Below, one piece after another: positions 44,162 through 53,195 of a DNA stretch of 64,000 bases (position 1 is its first letter; the number at the start of each line of letters is the position of its first letter). Source of the DNA: Acidobacteriota bacterium (GTDB lineage Bacteria; Acidobacteriota; Thermoanaerobaculia; Multivoradales; JAHZIX01); assembly GCA_034211275.1 (NCBI GenBank), contig JAXHTF010000002.1:1-64000 (forward strand), in the 5' to 3' direction. The notes beneath the pieces were generated by a model that worked only from the letters and a program-made list of their open reading frames with translations, was not told the origin of the DNA and did no database searches. The translations under genes were made by a program, and so were the position numbers.

Positions 44162-45283
44162 TCAGGCCGCCGCCGGGGCCGGAGTCTCGCGGGGAAAGAA
44201 CTGGGCTAGCGGGTAACGTTGCCGCGTCGCCTTTTGATAGAGCAAGCCGCTGAGCGCTAGGCGCGCCGGGGCCAGGGCCAAGGGGATGAGGGGCGCCAGG
44301 ATGCCGGTGCTTAGTAGGACGGCGCCGAGGAAGAGGCAGAGGAGCCAGAGAGCTTTTTGGGGCACGTAGAGCCCGAGCAGCACATCCGTGTTGGCCTTGA
44401 CGAATCGTCGATTTTCCACCAGCTGCCAGAAGACCTTGGCTTGACCGCTGAGGGCGTAGCGGATCATGGCGGCACGGTAGAAGGGCCAGGCGACGACGGG
44501 GTAGACCGCGAGGACCAGGCTGTCGAGGAGGAAGGTGACGACTCCTCCACCGAGGATCTCCTGGAAAGTCTGGGTGCTGCTACCGGTGGTGAGATTCTGT
44601 GCTGCCCACCAGGCTAGGTTCACCAGGTCCTCGACCCAATCGAAGCCGATGAGAGTGAGAAGAAAAAACTGAGGTACAAGGTAGAGGAGATACATGGCCC
44701 ACAGGAACATGCCCTCGGTGAAGTGCCGCCCGATGTGCATGCGGTCGGGCCAGCGCTCGCTTTGACCGGTGCGGATCAGCTCCAGCCGCCACCCCTTGTT
44801 GATCACCGAGCCCACGACGGGGATCAGCTGGAGGACCAGCAACCACCAGATCTGGCCAAAGAAGTTCTTCCCCGTGATGCGCTGTCGGAAGTCTCCCCAG
44901 CTTTCTTCGATGACCCTCTTCATGGCCGCCACCACGCGCTCGTAGAGCTTGCCCTGAGGGCTTTGCGGCGGTGCCGGGGGCTCGGTGCCGGTGAGTCCCG
45001 CGAGCAGCCGGGGCAGCTGATCCAGAGGTTCCCAGCTCCAGAGCCCCGGGGCCCAGATTAAATAGTTCTTGCCCTCTTGGTCGCCGGTGGCGGTCTCGGT
45101 GTCGGCGAGGAGGGTCCGCAACTCGTCGAGGGATGCTTCGCGAGTCTCCATGCCGGTGCCGGTCAGGTGCCAGGTCTGAGGAATCGAGCTGTCATCGGCG
45201 CTTGGGACGTCCGAGGCTGGGGGCTGTTCCGGCACGGACAGGGGATCGCTCTCCATCATGGGCTTGGGGTCGCCGTTGCTCAT
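44162..45283 (-). CDS. DUF4013-like membrane protein (paralog 2)
   Basis: This 373-residue protein has an N-terminal soluble module (about 35-95, TWHLTGTGMETREASLDELRTLL... WAPGLWSWEPL) resembling GYF_2/DUF4339 domains, then a DUF4013-like membrane region with conserved Gly-Trp-Arg-Leu-Glu after the first helix (SVINKGWRLELI) and helices to about residue 365. The start codon overlaps the stop of the upstream gene (ATGA, 45280-45283). It is a diverged duplicate of the upstream gene. The role is unknown; GYF_2 modules may bind Pro-rich peptides. Confidence 0.7.
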   Translation of the reverse strand: MSNGDPKPMMESDPLSVPEQPPASDVPSADDSSIPQTWHLTGTGMETREASLDELRTLLADTETATGDQEGKNYLIWAPGLWSWEPLDQLPRLLAGLTGTEPPAPPQSPQGKLYERVVAAMKRVIEESWGDFRQRITGKNFFGQIWWLLVLQLIPVVGSVINKGWRLELIRTGQSERWPDRMHIGRHFTEGMFLWAMYLLYLVPQFFLLTLIGFDWVEDLVNLAWWAAQNLTTGSSTQTFQEILGGGVVTFLLDSLVLAVYPVVAWPFYRAAMIRYALSGQAKVFWQLVENRRFVKANTDVLLGLYVPQKALWLLCLFLGAVLLSTGILAPLIPLALAPARLALSGLLYQKATRQRYPLAQFFPRETPAPAAA

Positions 45284-46299
45284 GGGGTTACTCCTGCGTT
45301 CTGGCCACGATGGGATTCAGGGGATGGCTCTCGGGGCTCCGTCGCCCAAACCAACGGTCCCAGGCTGTCGCGGTAGAGCAATCCGCTGGCGATCACCCGC
45401 GCCGGTGCGATCACCGCGGGAACCAGCAAGAAGCCCACGCCGGTGCCCGTGACCGCGCTGCCTGCCAAGAACGCCGCGACGATCAGGAGCTTGGCTTCGA
45501 CGTACACCCGCATGATCACGGGGTAGTGGCGCCGGATGATCCGGAAGTTCCCGACAAAGTCGAAGAAGACCGAGACGTTCTGCTGGTCGCGGGCGTAGCG
45601 CATCATGGCGACCCGGAAGAAGGGCCAGGTGACGATGGGATAGAAGATCAGGAACCCGGAACGGGCCAGGAAACCCAAGAGCGTGCCGGAGACGATGTCG
45701 CCCAGGCCTTGGCCCGGAACCCCGCTCTTCACCACCGCGCCGATGTAGCCCAGCAGCTCGATCATGTCTAGGAAGGCGGAGAAGCGGTCGAAGACCACGA
45801 GGAAGATCAGCTCCGGCAACAGGTAGAGCCCGTACATCATCCATAGGAGGATGCCGAGGACGAGGAGCCGGCCGATGTCCTCCTTGGGAGGGAATGGGTT
45901 GTCCTTCGGCCGTGCCATCATCTCCAGCCGCCAACCGCGGTTGAACACACTTCCCACGAGGGGAATGAATTGGAGCAGGGAGAACCACCAGACCTTCTGG
46001 GCGACGGTAGAGCGAAACGGAGCCCGGATCACTCGCCAAAGCTCTTTCAGAGGGTCAACTCGGCTCGGCGTCGGGGGCAGCGGGGGCGGCTCTTCGCGCT
46101 CGAAGACGTGCACTAGCTGATAAAGGTTGCTCGCCGGTGCCCAATCGCTCAGTCCGGCGGTCCACACCCAGCTGCTTTCGCGTAGCTGCTTAGAGTCCAA
46201 GAGCGCCAGCAGGTGGCCGCTGGGAGCGGGGGGCGAGTTGACGTCGTCTTGGCGGTAGATCCAGGTTCTGGCGGTCACGGGCAGTACGCTCCCGGGCAT
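45280..46299 (-). CDS. DUF4013-like membrane protein (paralog 1)
   Basis: This 339-residue protein has a GYF_2-like N-terminus (TWIYRQDDVNSPPAPSGHLL... SSWVWTAGLSDWAPA) and a DUF4013-like membrane part (WWFSLLQFIPLVGSVFNRGW, then RLEMMARP, followed by helices to about residue 310). The corresponding blocks of the downstream gene align (WWLLVLQLIPVVGSVINKGW), showing tandem duplication. AGAGG lies 7 bases before the ATG. Translation of the second copy is coupled by a four-base overlap. The function is unknown. Confidence 0.7.
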   Translation of the reverse strand: MPGSVLPVTARTWIYRQDDVNSPPAPSGHLLALLDSKQLRESSWVWTAGLSDWAPASNLYQLVHVFEREEPPPLPPTPSRVDPLKELWRVIRAPFRSTVAQKVWWFSLLQFIPLVGSVFNRGWRLEMMARPKDNPFPPKEDIGRLLVLGILLWMMYGLYLLPELIFLVVFDRFSAFLDMIELLGYIGAVVKSGVPGQGLGDIVSGTLLGFLARSGFLIFYPIVTWPFFRVAMMRYARDQQNVSVFFDFVGNFRIIRRHYPVIMRVYVEAKLLIVAAFLAGSAVTGTGVGFLLVPAVIAPARVIASGLLYRDSLGPLVWATEPREPSPESHRGQNAGVTP

Positions 46300-46519
46300 A
46301 GGAGGACCTCTTCGTCGAGGCGGGAGACTCTCCTCGCCACGATGGGAAGAGAGCTCTTGAAAAGACCCTTGGGCCCAACGTTTGTTTCTTAAGAGAGCGA
46401 TAGCGCCGCTCCCTGGAGGTCAAGAGCTGTGAGCCTTGGCCATCGAGAGGGGCCGTGGGCGGGTCGACGGGGATCCACCGCTGGCTGCAGGGAACGCCGC
46501 TGGGATAGATTGGGAGGCC

Positions 46520-47257
46520 ATGACCGAAGAGAGACCAGAGGGGCCACGGGGTCCGGAGCGGCAGGAGGGGGCGTTGCGGGTGTGGACGGAGTCCATCCTG
46601 GTGGCGGTGATCCTGTTGCAGTTCGTCAACGCCTTCGTGCTGCAAACCTTCTTCATCCCCAGCGGCTCCATGGAGGACACTCTCTTGGTGGGGGATCATC
46701 TCTTCGTCAACCGGTTCATCTATGGGCCGCCGGAGCCGGCAGGGCTCGGGAAATGGTTGCCCCATCGGCCGGTGCAGCGGGGGGATATCGTGGTCTTCGA
46801 GTCGGTGGAGGAGCCGGGGGTGGACGTGATCAAGCGTTGCGTAGCGGTGGCCGGGGACACGGTGGAGCTGCGTGGGCAGACCCTGCGCATCAATGGCGAG
46901 GCCATCGACGAGAGCGCCTACGCCATCTATCGCGAAGAGCCGGGGGATGCGGAGATGGATTCACGGCTGCGCTCCTTCCTCCAGCGCAAGCAGAGCTTTC
47001 CCAACACGCTGGTGCCGCCAGGGCACGTGTTCTGCCTGGGGGACAACCGCAACCACTCCAACGACTCGCGCTTCTGGGGACCCTTGCCTCTAAACCATGT
47101 CGAAGGCCGAGCCTGGCTGATCTACTGGTCTTATGGGGGCGAGGGTTATGAAAGCGAGCAGCAGGGCCTGTTGCCCCGCATCCGCCGGCTGCTGCGCACC
47201 CTGGTGGGGCTGCCCACCAAGACCCGATGGGGCCGAAGCTTCCAGGTGATCCGCTGA
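46520..47257 (+). CDS. lepB: Signal peptidase I (first of two)
   Basis: This 245-residue membrane serine peptidase removes Sec and Tat signal peptides. Catalytic Ser50 lies in FFIPSGSMEDTL and Lys105 in DVIKRCVAVAGD; GDNRNHSNDSRFWGP is the conserved box near the end. One transmembrane helix (about 25-43) anchors it. The ATG at 46520 is followed by the conserved part; its GGGAGG is only two bases upstream, so the start is provisional. It overlaps the second signal peptidase gene by one base (TGATG). Confidence 0.92.
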   Translation: MTEERPEGPRGPERQEGALRVWTESILVAVILLQFVNAFVLQTFFIPSGSMEDTLLVGDHLFVNRFIYGPPEPAGLGKWLPHRPVQRGDIVVFESVEEPGVDVIKRCVAVAGDTVELRGQTLRINGEAIDESAYAIYREEPGDAEMDSRLRSFLQRKQSFPNTLVPPGHVFCLGDNRNHSNDSRFWGPLPLNHVEGRAWLIYWSYGGEGYESEQQGLLPRIRRLLRTLVGLPTKTRWGRSFQVIR

Positions 47258-48069
47258 TGGCCGAGGGGTGGTTCCGCCGAGCTGTGGGGGGCACCGGGCT
47301 ATGGCTGCGGGACCTGTTGCGGGCGCTGCTGGTGGCGGTGCTGCTGGCGCTTTTTGTGCGCGTCTGGGTGCTGCAGGTCTTCGAGATCCCTACCGCCTCC
47401 ATGGAGCCGGCTCTGCTGCGCGGGGATCACGTGCTGGTCAACCGCTTCATTTTCGGCCTGGGCGCTTCCGATGCTCCCGACTGGTTGCCCATGCGCCCAC
47501 CGGAGCGGGGGGACGTGGTGGTCTTTCGCTTCCCGCCGGACCCGTCCCGCAACTATGTCAAGCGCGCCCTGGGGCTCCCCGGGGACGTGGTGGAGATCGT
47601 CGACAAGGAATTGCGGCTGGAAGGCGAGCCCTTGGACGAGGCGGCCTATGCGACCCATATCGATCCTCGAGTCTACAAGCGCTCCCTCTTCCTCCACGAC
47701 GGATACCGCAAACGCGACAACTTTGGTCCGGTAGTGGTTCCGCCGCGGCATTATTTCGTCCTCGGTGACAACCGGGACGACTCCTATGATTCGCGTTTCT
47801 GGGGGCAGGTCTCGCGGCGTCTGCTCAAGGGGCGAGTGCTCTTGGTGCTGTGGTCGTTGGAGCCGCGCTCGCCAGCGCCGCCGCTGCCCCAGGGGGTAGC
47901 GCCGGATGGAGGCCTGCCGCCGCGAGAGGGGCCGCCGCCAGTGGGGCCGCCGCCAGTGCCGCCGCCGCCGGCAGCGCTGGATTCACCGCCCCCCGACCCT
48001 CCGCCGACGCTGGTTCAAGATCTTCGCCAGCGGATCCGATGGCTGCGGATCTTGCGGCCGGTGCGATAA
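47257..48069 (+). CDS. lepB: Signal peptidase I (second of two) with Pro-rich tail
   Basis: This 270-residue enzyme starts one base inside the previous stop codon (TGATG at 47255-47259). Catalytic Ser48 is in EIPTASMEPALL, Lys102 in YVKRALGLPGD, and the terminal box is GDNRDDSYDSRFWGQ. After the catalytic core comes a proline-rich stretch (about 210-250) that is not part of the family fold. The two peptidases differ in the loop between active-site residues, suggesting different substrate sets. Confidence 0.9.
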   Translation: MAEGWFRRAVGGTGLWLRDLLRALLVAVLLALFVRVWVLQVFEIPTASMEPALLRGDHVLVNRFIFGLGASDAPDWLPMRPPERGDVVVFRFPPDPSRNYVKRALGLPGDVVEIVDKELRLEGEPLDEAAYATHIDPRVYKRSLFLHDGYRKRDNFGPVVVPPRHYFVLGDNRDDSYDSRFWGQVSRRLLKGRVLLVLWSLEPRSPAPPLPQGVAPDGGLPPREGPPPVGPPPVPPPPAALDSPPPDPPPTLVQDLRQRIRWLRILRPVR

Positions 48070-48110
48070 GCTACCCGGGCTCCCTGGATCTAGATGGGTA
48101 GGAGGCATCA

Positions 48111-48497
48111 ATGGTGCGTGTGCAGAGAAGAAACCGTTCGAGGGGACAGCGCGGCGAGGGCATGATTGGCTGCCTGCTATGGGCCGCCGTCCTCATCGTT
48201 GCCGTCGTCATCGCCTGGGAAGCGGTGCCGGTGAAAGTGGCCAGCGCGAGCCTCTACGACTATATGGAAGAGGTCGCCCGTTTCCCTGGCAGGAAGAGCG
48301 AAGCGCGGATCAAGAAGGACCTCATCAAGAAGGCTGCGGATCTCAATATCGAGCTGGAGCCCAAGAACGTCGAGGTCCAGAAGACCCGCGACCGGATCAA
48401 GATGAAGGTGACCTACACGGTGCCGCTGGAGTTCCCGGGATACACCTACTATTGGGACTTCGATCAGTCCATCGACCGACCGATCTTCATCTTCTGA
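48111..48497 (+). CDS. Membrane-anchored small protein (DUF4845-like)
   Basis: This is a 128-residue protein with an Arg-rich cytoplasmic N-terminus, one transmembrane helix (about 18-37, MIGCLLWAAVLIVAVVIAW) and a periplasmic alpha/beta domain ending in VPLEFPGYTYYWDFDQS. The layout and its place right after lepB recall DUF4845 proteins, which sit between lepB and rnc in many proteobacteria. The function of that family is unknown. I see no catalytic residues. Confidence 0.6.
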   Translation: MVRVQRRNRSRGQRGEGMIGCLLWAAVLIVAVVIAWEAVPVKVASASLYDYMEEVARFPGRKSEARIKKDLIKKAADLNIELEPKNVEVQKTRDRIKMKVTYTVPLEFPGYTYYWDFDQSIDRPIFIF

Positions 48498-48567
48498 TCG
48501 GAGGCCTCGAACCGCAGGAACCGCTCGGCTGTGCCACCGCAGGCCGAGCTCCGAACGCCAGGATTCT

Positions 48568-50340
48568 GTGAGCCGTTTGTCCTCACTTCGCCGCCGGCTG
48601 GGGCTGCTCTATCACCAGCGCCCCGGCTGGGTGGATGTGTTGCTCTGCGGGCTCTTGCCGGGGATGCTGGCGGGGATCCAGCTCGCGGGTCTGCTGCTCT
48701 TCCTCAATCCTCACCTCGGCCGTTCTCCGGGGACCTTGGTGCCGCTGGCCTTGGTCTACGGTGGTGCCCTCGGTCTGGCCGGCCTGCTGGTACAGCTGCC
48801 GGCCACCTTCGGGCACCCCTACCGGGCCCGCCGGCTGTTGCCCTGGGGTTTGACCTTGGCATTGCTGGCGGCGGCGGTGCTCAATACGGTTCAGGCTTCT
48901 TACTATGCGTTCTACCTGGCGCCGGGGATCAACTCGCGGCTGATCAAAGCCGGGTTGGTGCTCGCCGTCACCGCCCTGGTCGCCTTCTACACCGCCCTGC
49001 TCCACAGCCTGCACCGCCGGCGCTACGGCCGGCGCAGCCGCATCGGCTTCATGCTCTTGGTCTTCGCCTCGTTCTTCGTCATGGTGGAGCGGCTGCAATC
49101 CTATGAGCTGCGCCCGGAAGCGTCCCGCACCGCTGCGGCGGCGGGAGAGCGACCCCGGCTGCGGATGGTGACGGTGGCCCTGGAGGGCGCGACCCTGGAC
49201 GCCATCCTGCCCCTGGCGGAGCAAGGGCGGGTGCCGTTCCTGGCCACCATGCTGCGGGAGGGAGCCGGCGGCCGGCTGGAGACCCTGTCGCCCAATCGCC
49301 GGCCGGCGGTGTGGACGTCGTTGTTCACCGGCAAGAACCCCTACCGCCACGAGATTCTCGGCGACGCCACCTGGTCCGCGCCGATGTTGGGGGAAGACGC
49401 CCGGCTACGACTGCTGCCGGCGGGGGTGGGCTTTGAGCACTGGGGCTTGTGGGGAATGGACCGCCGGCCGGTGACCCGGGCGGCACTGCGCCCCCTGTCT
49501 TTGGCTCAGATCCTCGCCCGCCTGGGGGCGCCGGCGGCGACGGTGGGCTGGCCGCTCACTACGCCACCGGCGCCGGAGCTGCGATTCTCCCTGGCGGAGA
49601 GTTTCTTCACCCCCGCACCGACTCTGCGTAGCGCTCAGCCGCCGGACGTCACCGAGCGGGCGCGGCTGTTTCGTCCGGAACCGGCGGAGCTCGAGCCCGA
49701 GCTGGTAAAGCGCTTCGGCGGGCCGCTGCCGCCGCCCCTGCTGCAGGCGCTGGAGGGCGACGTTTGGCGCCAGGGCTTGAGCCTTTTCCTGGTGGACCAA
49801 TCGCCGGAGGTCAGCGGCTTGTTCATCGCGCTGCCGGGCCTCGGAGAGGTCTCCCGCCAGACCTTCAGCGGCTATGCCGAAGTCCAATTCGAGGGCGGCG
49901 GGGACGAGGAGGCCCGGCGAGCCCACGAGCAGCTGGCGGCCTATTACGGGCAACTGGATACCTTCTTGGACGCCCTCTGGCAGCGGTTGCCGGAGCCGCG
50001 GCTGCTGGCGGTGGTGTCGCCCTACGGCGCGGACGCTCTGGGGCTCGTGCCCCGCTGGTGGCAAGGCCTGACCCAGGGCTCGACGGTGCACGGCTCGTTG
50101 GCCGGTGACAATGACGGAGTGCTGCTGCTCTACGGGGACGACATCCGTCCCGGCGCCCGCCTCGCCGACGCGCAGCTGGTGGATGTGGTGCCGACGCTGC
50201 TCTACGCCTTCGGCTATTCCATTGCCAAGGACCTGGACGGCAAGGTCCTGACCGCGGCGTTCACGGCCCGGCGCACCTCCCGCCAACCTCTCTCCGTGGT
50301 GCCGACCTACGACGCCCTGCCGATTCCGGATCAACCCTGA
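48568..50340 (+). CDS. Membrane protein with alkaline-phosphatase-superfamily (phosphodiesterase-like) domain
   Basis: This 590-residue protein starts at a GTG. It has four to five hydrophobic helices (about 22-45, 52-72, 88-110, 128-148, 160-175) and a C-terminal domain of the type I phosphodiesterase/nucleotide pyrophosphatase fold (about 195-575). Its opening MVTVALEGATLDAILPLAEQ, the RRPAVWTSLFTGKNPYRHEI block (nucleophile Thr region) and the terminal GSTVHGSLAGDNDGVLLLYG loop match that fold. The metal ligands are less canonical (VTVALEGAT instead of a D-G-x-R), so the activity is uncertain. It may modify lipid or envelope phosphoesters. Confidence 0.7.
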   Translation: MSRLSSLRRRLGLLYHQRPGWVDVLLCGLLPGMLAGIQLAGLLLFLNPHLGRSPGTLVPLALVYGGALGLAGLLVQLPATFGHPYRARRLLPWGLTLALLAAAVLNTVQASYYAFYLAPGINSRLIKAGLVLAVTALVAFYTALLHSLHRRRYGRRSRIGFMLLVFASFFVMVERLQSYELRPEASRTAAAAGERPRLRMVTVALEGATLDAILPLAEQGRVPFLATMLREGAGGRLETLSPNRRPAVWTSLFTGKNPYRHEILGDATWSAPMLGEDARLRLLPAGVGFEHWGLWGMDRRPVTRAALRPLSLAQILARLGAPAATVGWPLTTPPAPELRFSLAESFFTPAPTLRSAQPPDVTERARLFRPEPAELEPELVKRFGGPLPPPLLQALEGDVWRQGLSLFLVDQSPEVSGLFIALPGLGEVSRQTFSGYAEVQFEGGGDEEARRAHEQLAAYYGQLDTFLDALWQRLPEPRLLAVVSPYGADALGLVPRWWQGLTQGSTVHGSLAGDNDGVLLLYGDDIRPGARLADAQLVDVVPTLLYAFGYSIAKDLDGKVLTAAFTARRTSRQPLSVVPTYDALPIPDQP

Positions 50341-50393
50341 ATCCAGCCTCCGTTGAGCGACCGGTCGCGGAATCGACTCTCCCTCGACGCTGC

Positions 50394-50912
50394 TCAGGAG
50401 AGCGCCGCGTCATGGCCGGCGATACGCCGCAGAAGCCCCGTCTGCCCCACGTGGTAGGCCTCGTGGAAGACGAGCTCGGCGAGGGCCGAAAGCCGGTCCG
50501 TTTCCCGACCATTGACACCGACAGCGGGGCTGGCGAGCTCGTCACGAGTCTGGGCTCCCAGCGCTTCGAGCAGAGTGGCCTGGGAGCTTTGGAAATCCGC
50601 CAGCAGCTGCTCCAGGGAGAGCACGCCGTCTCCGTCGTCGGTGATCGCCGCGCTGCCGCGAACATAGGGTTGGCGAGTGGCGGAGTCCCAGATCTCCGGC
50701 TGTTCCACTAGCTCCAGCATCCGGTTGCGGGAGACCAAGAGATGGCCCACGACCCAGTTCAGGCAGTTGCCGCCACCGGCGGGCTGCACCAGACCCTCCC
50801 GGTGGCTCAATCCTTCGAGGTTGGCGGCAAGGGCAAAGCCGTTGAACCTCAGCTGGAGGATCAGAGGAGCGGCGGGCTGGGTCAGGAACGGGGCACTGGC
50901 TTCACGGTTCAT
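50394..50912 (-). CDS. DinB family metalloprotein
   Basis: This is a 172-residue four-helix protein starting at 50912 (GGAGAG upstream). The metal-binding histidines are His57 in VVGHLLVSR and His150/His154 in VFHEAYHVGQTG. It is only distantly similar to the DinB protein at 19.4 kb. Longer minus-strand readings that begin far upstream are out of frame with the neighbouring dipeptidase and not real. The substrate is unknown; thiol-dependent transferase activity is possible. Confidence 0.8.
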   Translation of the reverse strand: MNREASAPFLTQPAAPLILQLRFNGFALAANLEGLSHREGLVQPAGGGNCLNWVVGHLLVSRNRMLELVEQPEIWDSATRQPYVRGSAAITDDGDGVLSLEQLLADFQSSQATLLEALGAQTRDELASPAVGVNGRETDRLSALAELVFHEAYHVGQTGLLRRIAGHDAALS

Positions 50913-51125
50913 GGCGATCTCTCCGGATCGTTGGGTTCTGAGGGTCGGGGACGCGATGAGGAAGATAGTACTGCGTTCCGGTGTGGTTCTGTAGCCGGTC
51001 CTGTCCGCGGGCCGGCCTCGCTTCCTGGACCTCCATCGCGCCGGCTCGGCCGGGGCGGGCTCGTGGTAGCCTCTCCGGTCGAACCCCCGCCGCGCTCGCC
51101 GGCCTTCCACCGTAAGGAGACTCCC

Positions 51126-52421
51126 ATGACTCGCCGACTCCGCTCTCTCCCAGGTATCCCCTGCTCGCTCTTTCTGCTCTTGGCTCTCTCCCTCTCCGCC
51201 TGTGGGCCCGAAGCATCCCAGTCCAGCGAGGAGCTGCCGACGGCGGAGGTGCCGGAGGACTTGGAGGCCAAGGCTCGGCGTCTGACCCAAGAGATGATCC
51301 TGGTGGACACTCACGTGGACGTTCCCTACCGGTTGACCGAAACGCCGGCGGATATTTCCCGGGCCACCGAGAGCGGTGACTTCGACTATCCCCGCGCCAA
51401 GGCCGGCGGTCTCGACGCTCCGTTCATGTCCATCTACGTACCCGCTAGCTATCAGAAGACCGGCGGCGCCAAAGAGGTGGCGGACGAGCTCATCGACATG
51501 GTGGAGGGCTTCGTCACCGACGCTCCGGACAAATTTGCCCTCGCCACGTCGCCGGCAGCGGTGCGGGAGAACTCCCGAGCGGGAAAGATCTCTCTGCCCC
51601 TGGGCATCGAGAACGGCGCGCCGGTGGAGGACGACCTGGCCAATCTCCAGCATTTCTATGACCGCGGCGTCCGCTACATCACCCTCGCCCACTCGGAGAA
51701 CAACCAGATCTGCGATTCCTCCTACAGCACCGAGCGGCAGTGGAATGGGCTCAGCCCCTTCGGCCGTGAGGTGGTGGCGGAGATGAACCGGCTGGGGATC
51801 ATGGTGGACATCTCCCACGTCTCCGACGAGACCTTCTACCAGGTGATGGAGCTCAGCCAGGCGCCGGTCATTGCTTCCCACTCCTCCTGCCGCAAATTCA
51901 CCCCCGGCTTCGAGCGCAACATGGACGACGACATGATCCGGCTGCTGGCGGAAAAGGGCGGGGTCATCCACATCAACTTCGGCTCGGCCTTCATCTCCGA
52001 GACCACCAACCGCCAGAGTCAGGAGGTCTGGGCGAAGGTGGGGGCCTTCATGGAGGAGCACGGTCTCGATCGCGGGGCGCCGGAGGTGCAGGAGTTCATC
52101 GAGACCTATCGCCGCGAGAACCCCATACAGCTGGCGACGGTGGAGGACGTGGCGGATCACATCGATCACGTGGTGGAGATCGCCGGCATCGACGCCGTGG
52201 GCATCGGCTCCGACTATGACGGCGTCGGACCGACGCTGCCGGAGGGGCTGAAAGACGTGTCCCAATACCCCAACCTCGTGCGGGTGCTGTTGGAGCGGGG
52301 CTATTCGGAGGAGGATTTGGGCAAGCTCCTCGGCGGCAACTCGCTACGGGTGTGGGAGCAGGTGGAGGCCAAGGCGAAGGAGCTGCAGGGGGCGAATGCG
52401 GAATCTCCGTCCGCGGGGTAG
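51126..52421 (+). CDS. Membrane dipeptidase (peptidase M19), lipoprotein
   Basis: This is a 431-residue metallopeptidase. The start at 51126 has AAGGAG and opens with a lipoprotein signal ending in the lipobox LSAC, so Cys26 should be lipidated. The binuclear zinc site is recognisable: DTHVDVPY (HxD), the conserved Glu in GIENGAPVE, His residues in ISHVSDE and IASHSSCRK, and Asp in GIGSDYDGVG. M19 enzymes hydrolyse dipeptides, sometimes with D-residues or beta-lactams. It is probably in the outer membrane or periplasm. Confidence 0.93.
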   Translation: MTRRLRSLPGIPCSLFLLLALSLSACGPEASQSSEELPTAEVPEDLEAKARRLTQEMILVDTHVDVPYRLTETPADISRATESGDFDYPRAKAGGLDAPFMSIYVPASYQKTGGAKEVADELIDMVEGFVTDAPDKFALATSPAAVRENSRAGKISLPLGIENGAPVEDDLANLQHFYDRGVRYITLAHSENNQICDSSYSTERQWNGLSPFGREVVAEMNRLGIMVDISHVSDETFYQVMELSQAPVIASHSSCRKFTPGFERNMDDDMIRLLAEKGGVIHINFGSAFISETTNRQSQEVWAKVGAFMEEHGLDRGAPEVQEFIETYRRENPIQLATVEDVADHIDHVVEIAGIDAVGIGSDYDGVGPTLPEGLKDVSQYPNLVRVLLERGYSEEDLGKLLGGNSLRVWEQVEAKAKELQGANAESPSAG

Positions 52422-52467
52422 AATTCTCCAGAGACGGTACCAACAGCCTAGATGAGGAGAAAGCGCT

Positions 52468-53097
52468 ATGAAGAGCGTAATGAAGTGGACCCTGACCTTC
52501 TTGATCGTGCTCGCGGGGCTACCCGGCCTGGCTCAGGACGCAGCCCCGGAAGGCGCCATGGAAGGGCAGGGCATGCCCGGCATGAGCGAGGAGCAGATGG
52601 AGATGATGGCGGCCATGCAGGCAGCCATGACGCCGGGCGAGCCCCATGAGATGCTGGCGGAGAGCGCGGGGTCCTGGAAGCTGACCTTCGAGCTCTGGAT
52701 GGCTCCCGGAACCGAGCCCATGATCAACGAAGGCACCGCCGAGCGCACCATGACCCTCGGCGGCCGAGTGCTGGAAGAGAAGGTCAGCGCCTCGATGATG
52801 GGCATGCCCATGGAGGGCCTGGGCCGCACCGGCTACAACAACGTCACCGACACCTGGTGGAGCACCTGGACCGACAATATGAGCACCGGGCTGGTCACCA
52901 TGACCGGCACCTGGGACGCGGAGAAGCAAGAGATGGTCTTCGAGGGCGAGGTGCCCAGCCCCATGGACGGCGAGATGCGCACCATGAGAATCGTCAGCCA
53001 CCACGAGGGTGCCGACAAAGAGATCGCTGAATTCTTCGAGCCCGGTCCCGACGGTGAGATGCACCGCACCATGAGAATCGTCTACGAGCGCCAGTAG
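52468..53097 (+). CDS. Secreted DUF1579 family protein
   Basis: This is a 209-residue protein with a signal peptide (hydrophobic to about residue 19, cleavage after GLAQ). A Met/Glu-rich spacer (MSEEQMEMMAAMQAAM) follows, then the DUF1579 core (about 58-209): LAESAGSWKLTFELW, GGRVLEEKVSASMMG, GRTGYNNVTDTWWSTWTDNMS. The domain is a lipocalin-like beta barrel with no known reaction. A GGAG element (GAGGAGAAAG) precedes the ATG. It may share a transcript with the M19 gene 46 bases upstream. Confidence 0.8.
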   Translation: MKSVMKWTLTFLIVLAGLPGLAQDAAPEGAMEGQGMPGMSEEQMEMMAAMQAAMTPGEPHEMLAESAGSWKLTFELWMAPGTEPMINEGTAERTMTLGGRVLEEKVSASMMGMPMEGLGRTGYNNVTDTWWSTWTDNMSTGLVTMTGTWDAEKQEMVFEGEVPSPMDGEMRTMRIVSHHEGADKEIAEFFEPGPDGEMHRTMRIVYERQ

Positions 53098-53139
53098 TCT
53101 CGGCAGCTTCAGCGGCTCCGGAAGCTCCGGAGCGATCCA

Positions 53140-53177
53140 CGGCCGGCCTTGGGGAGTAGACCTCCTAGGGCCGGCCG
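53140..53177. terminator. Bidirectional hairpin between convergent genes
   Basis: CGGCCGGCC (53140-53148) pairs with GGCCGGCCG (53169-53177), and the inner bases extend the stem with a few mismatches and G-U pairs around a TAGA loop. It lies between the plus-strand DUF1579 gene (stop 53097) and the minus-strand oxidoreductase (stop 53196). It has only a short T-rich tail, so it may act as a two-way terminator or transcript stabiliser. Confidence 0.6.
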
Positions 53178-53195
53178 AGGTGTTTCTGCCGCCGG

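Noticed and set aside
50913-52265. Upstream extension of the minus-strand DinB frame (total 623 codons)
   Set aside because: It covers the M19 dipeptidase on the other strand; only the last 172 codons are a real DinB protein.
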